The position numbers and the translations under genes were made by a program. Positions 14,314 to 24,379 of a stretch of 64,000 bases of DNA are shown here, piece after piece; position 1 is the stretch's first letter, and every line of letters starts with the position of its first letter. Origin of the DNA: JAUVXJ01 sp964433755 (GTDB taxonomy: Bacteria > Chloroflexota > Anaerolineae > UBA7937 > B3-Chlor); NCBI GenBank assembly GCA_964433755.1, contig CAYSSR010000006.1, positions 62,001-126,000 on the forward strand. The letters are read 5' to 3'. Below the pieces are notes generated by a model. It saw only the letters and a program-made list of their open reading frames with translations, searched no databases and was not told where the DNA came from.

Positions 14314-17300
14314 CTAGTGCACCCTGGTGATCCGCCACCACATCTCCATGCCGAAGTAGTCCCACGAGATAGGCGCCGCTTCTTCGCAGCCCTGATTGTC
14401 GGATTGACCGCGGTATACCTCGTCCCTGTGCCCATAGTTCACCTCGGGGCCGTACTCTGCAATGATACGGCCCAAGAAGTCATCGTCCCAGAAGTCATCC
14501 TCGTACCCTGTGCCCATGATGTAGAGGTTCTCGTCTGGAGGCATCTCGAACTCGATGATGAACCGGGCCGGCTCCTCCTCGCTGGGGTACCAGTGCGCCC
14601 ACCAGTCGGGGTCCTCGCCACCAGTATCCAAGTAGAGGTCCAGCCAGGCGGTGCCGCTATAGGGATACCTTCGCGAGCCACGAATCCACTCGACCTCCCG
14701 CAGGGACGGACCATGGCCGGCCCAGAGCAAGAACCACTGCTCGGAATCGACGCCGGTGGTCTCGCAGGGGTAGGCCGCCAACTCGGTGAACTCGACGCGC
14801 ATCAACACCGGCGTCTCGTAGACGTTGTTGAGCTCGCCCTCCTCTGTCTCTTCGATGGTATTCTCTGGATCCAGGATCAATCGCAGGTCATAGACGGGCA
14901 AGGAGTCGAAGACCAGGGCAGTGGGAAGGAGTTGACTCTCTCCGGGAGCGATGCTCACGCCGGTCCAGGTGATGGTGTCGAGAAACTCCCCGTCGAGTCG
15001 CTCCACCCGGAAGGTGACGGTCTCGTTCTCCAGAAACGCTGCACGGTTGAACACCTCGACCTGGAGTTGGTTGGTGCCAGGATCCAAAGTGAGGTCGCTG
15101 ATCACGAGGTCGGGGTTGTCGCCAGCCTCGGGACCGACCAACACGTCCACCAGCACCGTCAGCTCGATCCCACGGTCCACGACGCTGTAGGGGCCGGGAA
15201 CGATCTGGCCTGGCAGGATGCTGTCCCAGCCATCGAAGATCATCCCGTCGTCGCCGAAGATGCGACCGCCGTAGGTCAGACTGTCGTGAGGACCCAACTC
15301 GACCTCTACGTGGGTCAGTAGGGGAGCGTAGTTGTCGGTGCAGCTATACGCAACGCAAGACGCCGCCTCCGTCTCGATAGCAGAGAATAGATCGGCCAGA
15401 TCGTAGGTGTAGCCGGGGTCCAGGTATCTCTCTGTATCGTCCGTCGAGTCGAAGGTCGGAGGGTCCGATCTCCAATCGGGCAGGAGCGTCTCGTCGTTGG
15501 CCCTGAATGTGCCATTGATAGGCCCTGCCCTGCGGCTCATGCCAGAGGTCTCCAGCGACTGAAAGGTGACGCGCACGCTCCTCTGGCATCCCCTGCCCTC
15601 CCAGTACTGACTGTTGCTGGGTGGTGATTCCCGGTCCGGCACCCCTGTGGACCCACTGTAGGCCGTGACCTCAAAATCCAGCCTCTCGCTGCAAGCGGGA
15701 GCAAGCTCGCTGATATCCAGAGAGTTCCTGTCCGGACCCACGGCTCTCCAGAAGCTGCCATTAACGTAGATCTTGAACCCCGAGATCCGATCCTCGTCCC
15801 CATCCCATCTCCACGTCAAGGTGAAAGGACCGTGGCCGCCATAGCCAAGGAGAATAGGGGCCAGCGACGGCGCCGCGAAGAGCGCCTCCTCGCACGACTC
15901 ATCGCAGATGCGATACTGTACGCGGAAGTAGTCGCCCTCCGGTCCCGGATCTGCGAACTCCTCGATGACGTGGCCATCCCAATCCTCCTGTTGGTGGAAG
16001 ATCTCGAAGGATCCCAGGTCTACCAGGGCGGGTTCTCCTAGGACGCCCCCGTGAGCGTAGCAGTGCGCATAGACCCTGAGGTCCTCGTCCTCCGCCAGGG
16101 CCACGAACCGGCGGCCCAGGTGCTCGTCGATATTGAAGTGCCGTTCGTCTCCAGGGCTGAAGTACTCCTGGTCGTCTTCTGGAAACCTCTCCTCGCCTCC
16201 GCGCCCCAGCGCCGCGTAGCAGTAGACCCGGCTGTAGTCCTCGAAGATCTCGAACTCCAGGGCCTGGAACTCCACCTGCACGATGGGTCCGACCTCGAAA
16301 GGCTCGTCAGGCGGCCAGATGGGCTGGAAGTGCCACTCCCAAATGCCATCGTCTGACGAATCATCAGTATCGTCGGTGCCGTCACCGTCAGCGTCGTCCA
16401 GGTCCGCCGGTGGGCAGCCACCGTCCTCGATCAGACCTTCCTCTTCGGGGCACTCGTCGAACTCATCGGGGGTGCCGTCGCCGTCGCTGTCTGGAACGTC
16501 GTCGCCGATGCCTCCAAAATCGCCACCTACCCCCGGATCATCGGGACGGACGTCGTCCTGGTCGGCGGTACCGTCGAGGTCCGTGTCCGGGCAGCCATCG
16601 AGCCCGGGCAAGCCCCACTGATTGGGACAGGCGTCGTCGCCATCGGGCACAGCATCCCTGTCAGCGTCGGGACAACCATCCAGTTCGTGCAAGCCCGGCT
16701 CCTCCGGGCAGGTGTCCGCGGTATCTGTCACGCCATCGCCGTCCGAGTCCCCAGGCACGGTGCAGCCATCGTGCTCAGGTAGCCCTGCTTGAGCAGGGCA
16801 GGCATCCTGAGCGTCGGGAACGCCGTCTCCGTCGCGGTCGGGGCATCCAGCAGTCGCATACGGCCCTGCCTCATCGGGGCACACGTCGCCCCCGTCGAGA
16901 ATCCCATCGCCGTCTGCGTCACTCTCGCTGGGGGACGGACATCCATCGCCGACAGGCAAGCCCGCTTCGTCGGGACAAGCGTCCGTCGCGTCCGGGATGC
17001 CATCGCCGTCCCGGTCAGGGCAGCCGTCGGCGGAATCGGCACCTGCCTCATCCGGGCACAGATCAGCTTCATCAGCCACTCCATCGCCGTCCAGATCCGC
17101 CGGCTCCGCCGCCTCCACGTTCACCGAGGCCTGACCACGCGCGCCCTCAGCATTGAAGGCCCTCACGATAAGGGTGTGAATGCCAGGAGAGGCGGGCTGC
17201 CAGTTGGCTAGCATGGGGAAGGGAGTGATACCTCGGGGAATCGTGCTCGTCTGGGACTCTGCCAAGCCGCCATCCACCCACAGCTCGATACGTGTGACTC

Positions 17301-17505
17301 CTGCTCGTTCATCGCGGGCGACGGCTTGTACAATGACGTCCTCTCCTACCTCGGCCAGCCCCCCATGGTCGGGCGAACTGATGAAGACCACGGGCCTGGC
17401 CTCCACGGCCGGCACGCGGTAGAAGTAGGCCACCCCGCCAACCACGGCCGCGATGCAGCACACGCTCAGAAGGAGAGCTATCACGATGGTCGCTGTTCTT
17501 CTCAT
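14314..17505 (-). CDS. Giant membrane-anchored thrombospondin type 3 repeat protein D
   Basis: 1063 residues, the largest of four paralogues here. An N-terminal anchor helix (TIVIALLLSVCCIAAVVGGVAYF) leads to an Ig-like region (VVFISSP to FNAEGARG). Residues ~137-390 are a TSP3 array of D-x-D-x-D-G-x-x-D motifs with paired Cys (CPDEAG...GCPD), a calcium-binding stalk. The remainder is beta-rich with Cys pairs (Y-R-I-C-D-E-S-C-E-E). Near residues 830-930 a CARDB-like segment (LTLDPGTNQLQVEVFNRA) is unique to this paralogue. It lies 137 bases downstream of a lipoprotein gene. A surface adhesin or cell-envelope scaffold is inferred; the start is the ATG matching the paralogues' M-R-R-x-A-T-I. 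Confidence 0.85.
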   Translation of the reverse strand: MRRTATIVIALLLSVCCIAAVVGGVAYFYRVPAVEARPVVFISSPDHGGLAEVGEDVIVQAVARDERAGVTRIELWVDGGLAESQTSTIPRGITPFPMLANWQPASPGIHTLIVRAFNAEGARGQASVNVEAAEPADLDGDGVADEADLCPDEAGADSADGCPDRDGDGIPDATDACPDEAGLPVGDGCPSPSESDADGDGILDGGDVCPDEAGPYATAGCPDRDGDGVPDAQDACPAQAGLPEHDGCTVPGDSDGDGVTDTADTCPEEPGLHELDGCPDADRDAVPDGDDACPNQWGLPGLDGCPDTDLDGTADQDDVRPDDPGVGGDFGGIGDDVPDSDGDGTPDEFDECPEEEGLIEDGGCPPADLDDADGDGTDDTDDSSDDGIWEWHFQPIWPPDEPFEVGPIVQVEFQALEFEIFEDYSRVYCYAALGRGGEERFPEDDQEYFSPGDERHFNIDEHLGRRFVALAEDEDLRVYAHCYAHGGVLGEPALVDLGSFEIFHQQEDWDGHVIEEFADPGPEGDYFRVQYRICDESCEEALFAAPSLAPILLGYGGHGPFTLTWRWDGDEDRISGFKIYVNGSFWRAVGPDRNSLDISELAPACSERLDFEVTAYSGSTGVPDRESPPSNSQYWEGRGCQRSVRVTFQSLETSGMSRRAGPINGTFRANDETLLPDWRSDPPTFDSTDDTERYLDPGYTYDLADLFSAIETEAASCVAYSCTDNYAPLLTHVEVELGPHDSLTYGGRIFGDDGMIFDGWDSILPGQIVPGPYSVVDRGIELTVLVDVLVGPEAGDNPDLVISDLTLDPGTNQLQVEVFNRAAFLENETVTFRVERLDGEFLDTITWTGVSIAPGESQLLPTALVFDSLPVYDLRLILDPENTIEETEEGELNNVYETPVLMRVEFTELAAYPCETTGVDSEQWFLLWAGHGPSLREVEWIRGSRRYPYSGTAWLDLYLDTGGEDPDWWAHWYPSEEEPARFIIEFEMPPDENLYIMGTGYEDDFWDDDFLGRIIAEYGPEVNYGHRDEVYRGQSDNQGCEEAAPISWDYFGMEMWWRITRVH

Positions 17506-17642
17506 GCTCCCATGCACCTTCCCTAGTGGCCTCTCGGGCACAGTCGAATTCAAAGGAATCTCGGGGAGGACTCGTGCGACTCCCCATCGCCGCGCCATGC
17601 CCCTGGTGCCATTGGACATGGCGCAGTCAGCGCCTCGGCTTG

Positions 17643-18815
17643 CTAGTTAGGGCAGTCCAGGATCGTCATAGTGTAACTATCCGATTCACTACAGTTCATC
17701 GGATTCACCATGTCACAGGCTCTGATCCGCCAGCGAAAACTGCCCCCGTCGCCTTGAAGATTGGGGAGCGAGTAGTCCATGCGATAGGTGGTGCCGGAGA
17801 CCAGTTGCATGCCCCCCGACTGCTCAGGTCCTTGATCGATGGAGTAGACCAGCTTCACCCACAACACTCCAGAGGGATCGCTCACTTTCGCGTAGAATTG
17901 ATATGGCTCTTCCCCCCTACATGCACTTCCATCGGGCGCCCACATCAGCTGCGGGCTTGTCTCGTTCTGGATCAGTGGACCCTCTGTATCCCCGGGCGTT
18001 GGGCTGGGCTCCACAACCACTACAGTCAGTCGCTCCGTGTCCGCGCCACTTGCACCCTCCGCCCGCAGTTCGTAGTCGCGCGTCGTCGTCGGACACCTCT
18101 GCCTGGAATCGGGAGACGTGACCCCCTCTCCATCGAAGTAGATGGCGCTAGGCTGACCCTCGACACGCCAACTGAACTGCACGCACTCCCCAACAGTGAT
18201 CTGGCTACGATCAGTCTCGAACGAGACTATTCTGGGTGGCTGCGGTGTCGCAGTGGGGGGAGGTGGCGTCGCAGTGGGAGGCGAAGAGGTCCCCGTTGGT
18301 GGGGGCGAAGTAGCCGTAGGCGGAGGTGACGTCTCGCTTGGCCCAGGCGTGGTCATCGTTTCCTCCGGCGTTGCGGTGGCCGGAGGCAGCGTTTCCCCAG
18401 GTTCTGGTGTGACCGTGGACTCGGGACCCTCGCCGGTGACGGACACCGTCACACTCGCCGGGCTGCTGGCCTGGCCGTTGACGTCGAAGGTAGTTACCGA
18501 GAGCAGGTAGGTCCCTGGCTCTTCGGCGAACCACTCGACCGACACCTCGACGAACTGCTCTCCGACCTGGTCAGGCGAAACCACTCTGTACGGCTGTCGA
18601 TCCACCGACAGTTGGACCTCGGACACGCCTTGCTCCGCGCAAGCGTGCGCGATCACCGTTAGCGTCGTGCCCATTTCGGTCTCGAACCCCTCTGCGGGCC
18701 AATCGATCCACGCCCGGGGTCCTCTTTCCACCGGGGCACACGAGAGGACTACCGCCATCACACCTATCAGGATCAAGGGAAGAATCGCCATCCAAGACCT
18801 GTACCGCACTGTCAT
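17643..18815 (-). CDS. Thr/Pro-rich Ig-domain lipoprotein (copy 2)
   Basis: 390 residues. A signal peptide ends in the lipobox V-L-S-C-A-P, so the mature protein should be lipid-anchored at Cys. An Ig-like domain (WIDWPAEGFETEMGTTLTVIAHA) is followed by a Pro/Thr linker with repeats of S-P-P-P-T-A-T. A second Ig-like domain opens with I-V-S-F-E-T-D-R-S-Q-I-T-V-G-E-C, and a C-terminal beta domain ends with S-Y-T-M-T-I-L-D-C-P-N. It is paralogous over its first ~290 residues to the lipoprotein at 27286-28428, but the last domain differs. GGAGG precedes the ATG. It is probably the first gene of a two-gene unit with TSP3 protein D. Confidence 0.85.
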   Translation of the reverse strand: MTVRYRSWMAILPLILIGVMAVVLSCAPVERGPRAWIDWPAEGFETEMGTTLTVIAHACAEQGVSEVQLSVDRQPYRVVSPDQVGEQFVEVSVEWFAEEPGTYLLSVTTFDVNGQASSPASVTVSVTGEGPESTVTPEPGETLPPATATPEETMTTPGPSETSPPPTATSPPPTGTSSPPTATPPPPTATPQPPRIVSFETDRSQITVGECVQFSWRVEGQPSAIYFDGEGVTSPDSRQRCPTTTRDYELRAEGASGADTERLTVVVVEPSPTPGDTEGPLIQNETSPQLMWAPDGSACRGEEPYQFYAKVSDPSGVLWVKLVYSIDQGPEQSGGMQLVSGTTYRMDYSLPNLQGDGGSFRWRIRACDMVNPMNCSESDSYTMTILDCPN

Positions 18816-18943
18816 TCTCCACCTCCTCATCCAGGGGCTCCGAAGTAGCGCAGAGAGCGTGGGTTTACGGAATCCGCCTTCGGGCGAGCGCATCAGGGCA
18901 ATCTGACCGCGGTGCAGACCACGCTCTCTAAGGGTTGACCACT

Positions 18944-18971
18944 AGTATAGCATCTGGGGTGGACGTGTGCC
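18944..18971 (-). promoter_or_regulatory. Promoter of lipoprotein copy 2
   Basis: TATACT (18944-18949) on the minus strand with a degenerate -35 (GGCACA, 18966-18971). An inverted repeat (GAGAGCGTGG near 18856 / CCACGCTCTC near 18920-18929) sits in the leader, and the same arrangement occurs before the paralogous lipoprotein at 28428. No gene is seen in 18972-19119. Confidence 0.5.
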
Positions 18972-19119
18972 ATGTGACAGTCTCGCAGACGATCGGCGGG
19001 GATGGGTGCCGCGCCGATAGAAGGGAACTCTTCGAAACGACAAATGACTCCCCCCTGCACGGCGACGGCCCGCAGGTAACGTGACGCAGCCCTTGCGCAG
19101 ACACACCCTCGACCGGCAC

Positions 19120-21504
19120 CTATCCTCCGATCCAGTCCCAGACATGCATGCTCACTTCTAGACGACAGGGCACGACCAAGTCGTAACTCGGAAACACGTA
19201 GTAATCCGTGTCACGCAGATCATCGTACTCGATGGTAGACTCAGCAGTGTAGATCAGGACGTCTTCGCCCTCGTGATGATATTCCCAGACATCGAATCCA
19301 ATGGTCAGGTCGTCCCCTTCCGGCAGAGGCACCGAAACGGCGGTATAGGACGGGGCCTCGTAGCTACAGCTTTCGCACGCGGAACGAAGTCCCAGTATGT
19401 CGTGGAAGAGGTCCCCCACCGCTACCGACGTCGAGTAGCCCCCGCGGATGTAGTAGCCGCACTCCTCATCGTAGAACCCACAGTAGGCCTCGCCGGCACC
19501 ATCGAAGGAAAGAACGTGCTCATTGGCCCAGAACTGGCCATAGATAGGTCCCCTTCCTACCACCGCTGGGATCGGCCTGAACGTCTCGAACCCGACAGTC
19601 ACGGTGCGTCCCCGCGCACATTCCCCCCCATCCCAGACCACCGTATTGCTGCGAGGCGTGAGCGGCAAGCCACCCATTTGATACCCGGCGACGTAGAACT
19701 CACACGTCTCGTTGCACCTGGGGTCGACCCAGTGTACAGAGATCCGGCGTTCGTCAGGCGAGGCCACAAGTCGTGCGCCGCGAGCGCCGTTGCAGAGATA
19801 GTTTATGCCGAAGCTGTCTATGGCCTCTTCATCCCCTTCCCAACGCCAGTCGATCGCGGTATCCACCAGTTCTTCGTTTACCCACGTCGACACCAGCCAT
19901 GCGGACGGCGCGGGCAAAGGCGACTCCTCGCACGAACCCTCACAAATGTGGTACTGAACCACGAAGGTCGCGCCGAAAGGCTCCTCCTCACGCACCGACC
20001 GACCGCTCAGCGGGCGTCCATCCCACACCGCTCGGTCATGCTCCTCTCGATAGGTCCCCAGATTCAAGGGAGGCTCTTCCCCTACGTACGCCTCGCACTC
20101 CATGAACACCTCGAGAGGCTCGTCTTCCGGCGTCTCCACGACCACGCTGTTCTCGCCGCCCAGGTCCGTGGCGATGTCCCAGCGCGTCCCTCCCTCGAGC
20201 TCGTAGGGACCGTACCGCTCGTAGTAGTCACCCACGCCGATGTAACAGGCGACCTCGTCATACTGCTGACCTAGCTGGAACTCCAGTCCCTCCACCTCCA
20301 CGACTGTTGGCCCGGTCCCCACCGGGAAGCCTGGGATCGGACCCAGCGAACCTTCTGGCGCCTCATCTTCGTCCGCAAGGCCATCGCCATCGAGGTCCTC
20401 CCCGTCCCCAGGTGGCGGGCAACCATCGTGCTCGGCGAGACCTTCCTCATCATCGCAGAGGTCGATGTCGTCTGAGACGCCGTCGCCATCGCTATCCTCT
20501 GCGCCGGTGTCCGGAGCGCCGTGGTCCTCCGCCGTACCGGGCTCGTCTGGTCGAAGATCGTCAGGATCAGCTACCCCGTCACCATCCGTGTCGGGGCATC
20601 CGTCAAGCTCCTCCGACCCCGCCTGATGTGGACAGTCGTCATCTCCATCCGCAACGCCGTCCCCGTCGAGGTCCGGACACCCATCGAGCTCGCTCGTGCC
20701 CGGCATCCCTGGACACTCGTCGAGTTCGTCGCTGACCCCGTCGCCGTCCAAGTCACCCGGCACAGGACAGCCATCATGCTGGGGCAGGCCCACTTCGTCA
20801 GGGCACGCATCGTCAGCATCGGCTATGCCGTCCCCGTCGGCATCGGGGCAACCATCGGCCATCCCTGGGCCAGGTTCGTCCGGGCAGGCGTCGCTCTCGT
20901 CCGGAGTTCCGTCTCCGTCCTGGTCGCCCTCGCTCTCAGCAGGACAGCCCTGAGCCCCGGCCACACCTACTTCATCGGGGCAGGCATCCTCCGCGTCTGA
21001 GACGCCGTCCCCGTCCCTATCAGGGCAACCTCCCGAGGTCCCAAACCCAGCCTGATCCGGACACCGGTCGATCTCATCGGAGATGCCGTCTCCATCGCCA
21101 TCCACCACCTCTACCGCGTACAGACTGATCGAGGCGTACGCCCGCGCGTCCTCAGCGTTGAACGCCCTCACGTTGATGGTATGATCCCCTGGGGTCGACG
21201 GACGCCAGACGGCGAACAGTGGGAAAGGCGAGATCCCGTCACGCAGAGTGCTGTTCTGGGCCTCCTGTAGTTCGCCATCGGCCCACAGCTCAACCCGCAC
21301 CACCTTCGCACTGTCACGCGCGATGGCGTGGATAGAAACAGCCTCACCCACCTGCACTTCCTCTCCCTGGCCAGGTGAGCTGATCAACACCACCGGCTTG
21401 GTCACAGGTGCGGGCTGCCACAGATACCACAAGCCGCCAACGGCGAGCGCAACACAGCACAGCAACAAGAAAAGGGCTACCACGATGGTCGCTGCTCTCC
21501 TCAT
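19120..21504 (-). CDS. Membrane-anchored thrombospondin type 3 repeat protein C
   Basis: 794 residues: anchor helix (residues 5-29, with LFLLLCCVALAVGG), Ig-like domain (VVLISSPGQGEEV to RAFNAEDAR), TSP3 array (about 130-375; repeated D-x-D-G-D-G-x-x-D-x-x-D-x-C-P). A C-terminal beta-rich part follows with conserved Cys (YHICEGSCEE; VACYIG) and a final G-P-I-Y-G-Q-F-W domain. The D-rich loops should bind calcium. The first 150 residues are close to protein B and more diverged from A and D. AAGGAGG precedes the start. It probably belongs to a transcript beginning with the lipoprotein at 28428. Confidence 0.85.
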   Translation of the reverse strand: MRRAATIVVALFLLLCCVALAVGGLWYLWQPAPVTKPVVLISSPGQGEEVQVGEAVSIHAIARDSAKVVRVELWADGELQEAQNSTLRDGISPFPLFAVWRPSTPGDHTINVRAFNAEDARAYASISLYAVEVVDGDGDGISDEIDRCPDQAGFGTSGGCPDRDGDGVSDAEDACPDEVGVAGAQGCPAESEGDQDGDGTPDESDACPDEPGPGMADGCPDADGDGIADADDACPDEVGLPQHDGCPVPGDLDGDGVSDELDECPGMPGTSELDGCPDLDGDGVADGDDDCPHQAGSEELDGCPDTDGDGVADPDDLRPDEPGTAEDHGAPDTGAEDSDGDGVSDDIDLCDDEEGLAEHDGCPPPGDGEDLDGDGLADEDEAPEGSLGPIPGFPVGTGPTVVEVEGLEFQLGQQYDEVACYIGVGDYYERYGPYELEGGTRWDIATDLGGENSVVVETPEDEPLEVFMECEAYVGEEPPLNLGTYREEHDRAVWDGRPLSGRSVREEEPFGATFVVQYHICEGSCEESPLPAPSAWLVSTWVNEELVDTAIDWRWEGDEEAIDSFGINYLCNGARGARLVASPDERRISVHWVDPRCNETCEFYVAGYQMGGLPLTPRSNTVVWDGGECARGRTVTVGFETFRPIPAVVGRGPIYGQFWANEHVLSFDGAGEAYCGFYDEECGYYIRGGYSTSVAVGDLFHDILGLRSACESCSYEAPSYTAVSVPLPEGDDLTIGFDVWEYHHEGEDVLIYTAESTIEYDDLRDTDYYVFPSYDLVVPCRLEVSMHVWDWIGG

Positions 21505-21790
21505 GAGCCAATCCTCCTTTGTGGCACCACCGCCCGTGTACCGGCGTGCAAGACGTCCACGACCAGTTCAAGTGGTGCGCACCCCACGACGAGTCAATAC
21601 GTCGCCCTACATGCTACAGCAGGGCTACGGAGAAGCTGGTGAAGCGCCCGCGCTGATGGTCCGGGCCCTCATCCTCGTCGACATCCCCTGCCTCCGGAGC
21701 TGCCATCCACTCGTAATCGAGGAGCCTGTCGTCGGCACCATCGGCATCGAAGCTGCCACCAATGGGTCCCCAATGGCCCGATTTCCCGCG
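21505..21790 (-). repeat. Duplicated intergenic segment, copy 1
   Basis: About 280 bases, from the ribosome site of protein C to near 21790, match 24380-24663 upstream of protein B base for base over long blocks (for example around the shared ATGCTACAGCAGGGCTACGG). Both copies carry the same gene-end remnant. The two genes and their upstream DNA were therefore duplicated as a unit. The adjoining 21791-22114 shows nothing I can identify. Confidence 0.85.
21614..21790 (-). pseudogene. C-terminal remnant of a lost surface-protein gene (copy 1)
   Basis: A frame open between an in-frame TGA (near 21815) and TAG (21614-21616) reads W-G-P-I-G-G-S-F-D-A-D-G-A-D-D-R-L-L, then M-A-A-P-E-A-G-D-V-D-E-D-E and finally F-S-V-A-L-L-stop. 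The G-P-I-x-G-x-F opening is the start of the last domain in the neighbouring TSP3 proteins, so this looks like the 3' stump of a further paralogue. No start codon context exists. Confidence 0.6.
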
Positions 21791-22114
21791 CCGTCGCCGT
21801 TCCGTTTCTCATCTTCCTATGCTCGCAGCGCCGGTACTATGCTCGTGCTGCACCCTGAGTCCGCAGACCCGGGCTACTCAAGCGGATCGAGCCACTGTCT
21901 GCACCCTGGTGACGCCACATCCCATGGCAAAGCAGGAGAGCGACCGGGGTCCAGATGCCTGTGGTGAGGCACGGTGACGCCTGAAATGACAACTCTTGCG
22001 AGTACACTCCGTGGAATCCAAGTAACCGGCCGGGAAGCGTGGCCATCAGAGAGGCACCAAGGCAGCCTCTGTCGGTGCGGTGTCAACCATAGTCAGATGA
22101 GGCAGTCTGCTGGC

Positions 22115-24379
22115 TCATGGGCTCTCCAGCACCTCTATCATAACCGTAAGATCCATGTGATGGCCACTCAGAGTAACGGGGCCCGAGACGACCTGCTCGG
22201 GCCGCAACTCAAGTTCCTCGTCGAACAGGGTGTCTTCGCCGGTCCAGTAATCGTCGTCCTTGATACGCCCACGGATCGTTAGGTTATCCTCGGCGCCCAG
22301 GTCAACGATGACGTAGTTGTGGTCAGGACCATCGAAGTACGGCGCTAACGACTCCCCTCCGTCTTCAAGCCGTTCGTAGTAGGTGCGAATCGTATCGAAC
22401 ATGTCCTCGATGCTAATCTCGCTGCTCGGTTCGAGATCTATGCCCCGGCACTGTGTCACCACATAGTAGTAGCAGTACGCCGCATCAAAACTGATCACTT
22501 CGTGGTCGCTGCTGGAAGAAGCCCAGAAATTGCCTGAGATGGGACCCTGTGTATTGGGGCCTCCGCTCAGGGCATATATTGGGCCCGTATACTCGTCCTC
22601 ACCGATGTAACCGTGGGTTGTCAGACGCTCGAAGGTGACGCGCACAGTGCGCGGGCATTCTTCCCCCTCCCAATAGACCGTGTTGCTGCGAGGCGATTCC
22701 CTGTCCGCGGGGTAAGTGCGGCCACTGTAGGCCGTCATCTCGAACTCCATCCTCTCACCGCAGGGTGGCTCCAAGTACCCGATGGACTGAGAGCGCCTAT
22801 CAGCAGCCAGGTCGAAGAGGTAGGTGTCGTTGAGGTACACGGTGAACCCGTCGATGCTCTCTCTGTCGCCCGACCATGTCCACAGCAACCGATAGTCAAG
22901 GCCACTATGGAGAAGCGAGAGAACTGGTGGCGGGAAGGCCGCTTCCTCGCAGGAGGGAGAACAGATGCGATAGGAAACCCGGAAGGCCTGCCCCTCGTCT
23001 CCTCCTCGAGAGTCGACGGTGATCACATGCCCGTCCCAGTCCGAGGCCGAGTGTAGACCCGAAATCTCACCCAGATGATACGGTTCGTCCTCACCGGATA
23101 CTGAGGCCAAGCACTCGGCCGTCACCTGTAGCGGCTCACCACTGGGCACCCGGACGAGTCTGCTACTTGCCCCACCCAGGTATGATGCAATATCCCAGCG
23201 CCTCTCACCCAGAGGGTCAAAGGGCCCGTAGTGCTCCATAGCCCCATCCGCGAGACTGGCGTAGCACCACACGTGGTCATAGTCGCTGTCCACCTCTAGC
23301 TCCAGGGCCTGGAATTCGACAGGTAGCTCCATTCTGGTGTACGACTCCATGAAGCGGGAGAAGTCGACTCCGCTCAGGAAGTCCACCGGGCCCTCCAGGT
23401 CATCAGGGATGCCATCGTCGTCCGCGTCTTCTCCTTCTCCCGGAGGTGGACAGCCTTCATGCTCAGGGAGGCCGGGTTCGTCGGGGCAGAAGCGGTCCAC
23501 ATCGTCGGGTACGGTATCGCCGTCCCTATCTCCTGCCCCGGTGTCCGGACAGCCGTGGTTCTCAAGTGGTCCGGCCTCGTCGGGGCATAGATCGTCGGCG
23601 TCAGGGATGTCATCACCGTCCCGGTCAGGGCAGCCGGCGAGCTCGAGCGACCCCGGCTCATCCGGGCAGAGATCCTCAGCGTCAGGTATGCCGTCCCCGT
23701 CGGCGTCCTCTCCACCTCCTGGAGGTGGGCAACCTGCGTCCTCAGGGAGGCCGGGCATCTCAGGGCAGGCATCCTCGTCGTCCAATATGCCGTCGGAATC
23801 CAAGTCTCCTGGTGCCGGACAGCCATCACGCTCGGCCAGACCCGCTTCGTCGGGACACGCGTCCTCGGCGTCAGGGATGCCGTCCCTGTCACGATCAGGA
23901 CAGCCTTCAGCAGTCCTCGACCCCGGCTCATCCGGACAGGCATCGTCATCATCCCCCACCCCATCGCCGTCCCGGTCCGCTTCCTCAATGGCCTCTACGA
24001 TAATCGAGGCCTGGCCGCGACTCCCTTGGACGTTGAAACCCCTCACGGTCAGGGTGTGGGCGCCCGGCGACAGGGGCTCCCAAGAGGCCGCCAAGGGAAA
24101 GGGGGATATGCCATCAGGCATGGCGGTAGTCTGCGCATGCTGCAACTCTCCATCCACCCATAGCTCGAGGCGCGCTACCTTCGCCTGATCCCGAGCGACG
24201 GCATAGACAGCCACCGCCTCGCCCACCCGCACTTCCTCTCCCTGGCCGGGTGCGCTGATCAACACCATCGGCCTGGTCACAGATGCGGGCCGCCACAGAT
24301 ACCACAAGCCGCCAACGGCGAGTGCAACACAGCACAGCAACAGGAAAAGGGTTACCACGATGGTCGCTGCTCTGCTCAT
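22115..24379 (-). CDS. Membrane-anchored thrombospondin type 3 repeat protein B
   Basis: 754 residues: anchor helix (residues 5-29), Ig-like region, then a TSP3 array with the least regular spacing (about 130-340, including D-A-C-P-D-E-P-G-S and P-P-G-G-G-E-D-A-D-G-D-G). A C-terminal beta-rich part follows with Y-R-I-C-S-P-S-C-E-E and a final G-P-I-S-G-N-F-W-A domain. It shares its N-terminal third and upstream 280 bases with protein C. AGGAGG lies 8 nt before ATG. Expected location is the outer face of the cytoplasmic membrane or cell wall. Confidence 0.85.
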   Translation of the reverse strand: MSRAATIVVTLFLLLCCVALAVGGLWYLWRPASVTRPMVLISAPGQGEEVRVGEAVAVYAVARDQAKVARLELWVDGELQHAQTTAMPDGISPFPLAASWEPLSPGAHTLTVRGFNVQGSRGQASIIVEAIEEADRDGDGVGDDDDACPDEPGSRTAEGCPDRDRDGIPDAEDACPDEAGLAERDGCPAPGDLDSDGILDDEDACPEMPGLPEDAGCPPPGGGEDADGDGIPDAEDLCPDEPGSLELAGCPDRDGDDIPDADDLCPDEAGPLENHGCPDTGAGDRDGDTVPDDVDRFCPDEPGLPEHEGCPPPGEGEDADDDGIPDDLEGPVDFLSGVDFSRFMESYTRMELPVEFQALELEVDSDYDHVWCYASLADGAMEHYGPFDPLGERRWDIASYLGGASSRLVRVPSGEPLQVTAECLASVSGEDEPYHLGEISGLHSASDWDGHVITVDSRGGDEGQAFRVSYRICSPSCEEAAFPPPVLSLLHSGLDYRLLWTWSGDRESIDGFTVYLNDTYLFDLAADRRSQSIGYLEPPCGERMEFEMTAYSGRTYPADRESPRSNTVYWEGEECPRTVRVTFERLTTHGYIGEDEYTGPIYALSGGPNTQGPISGNFWASSSSDHEVISFDAAYCYYYVVTQCRGIDLEPSSEISIEDMFDTIRTYYERLEDGGESLAPYFDGPDHNYVIVDLGAEDNLTIRGRIKDDDYWTGEDTLFDEELELRPEQVVSGPVTLSGHHMDLTVMIEVLESP

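Noticed and set aside
17526..24188. Several plus-strand frames of 240-330 codons opposite the TSP3 genes
   Set aside because: They mirror the D-x-D-x-D-G repeats (Arg/Ser/Pro-rich low-complexity translations) and are expected by-products of repeated coding DNA.
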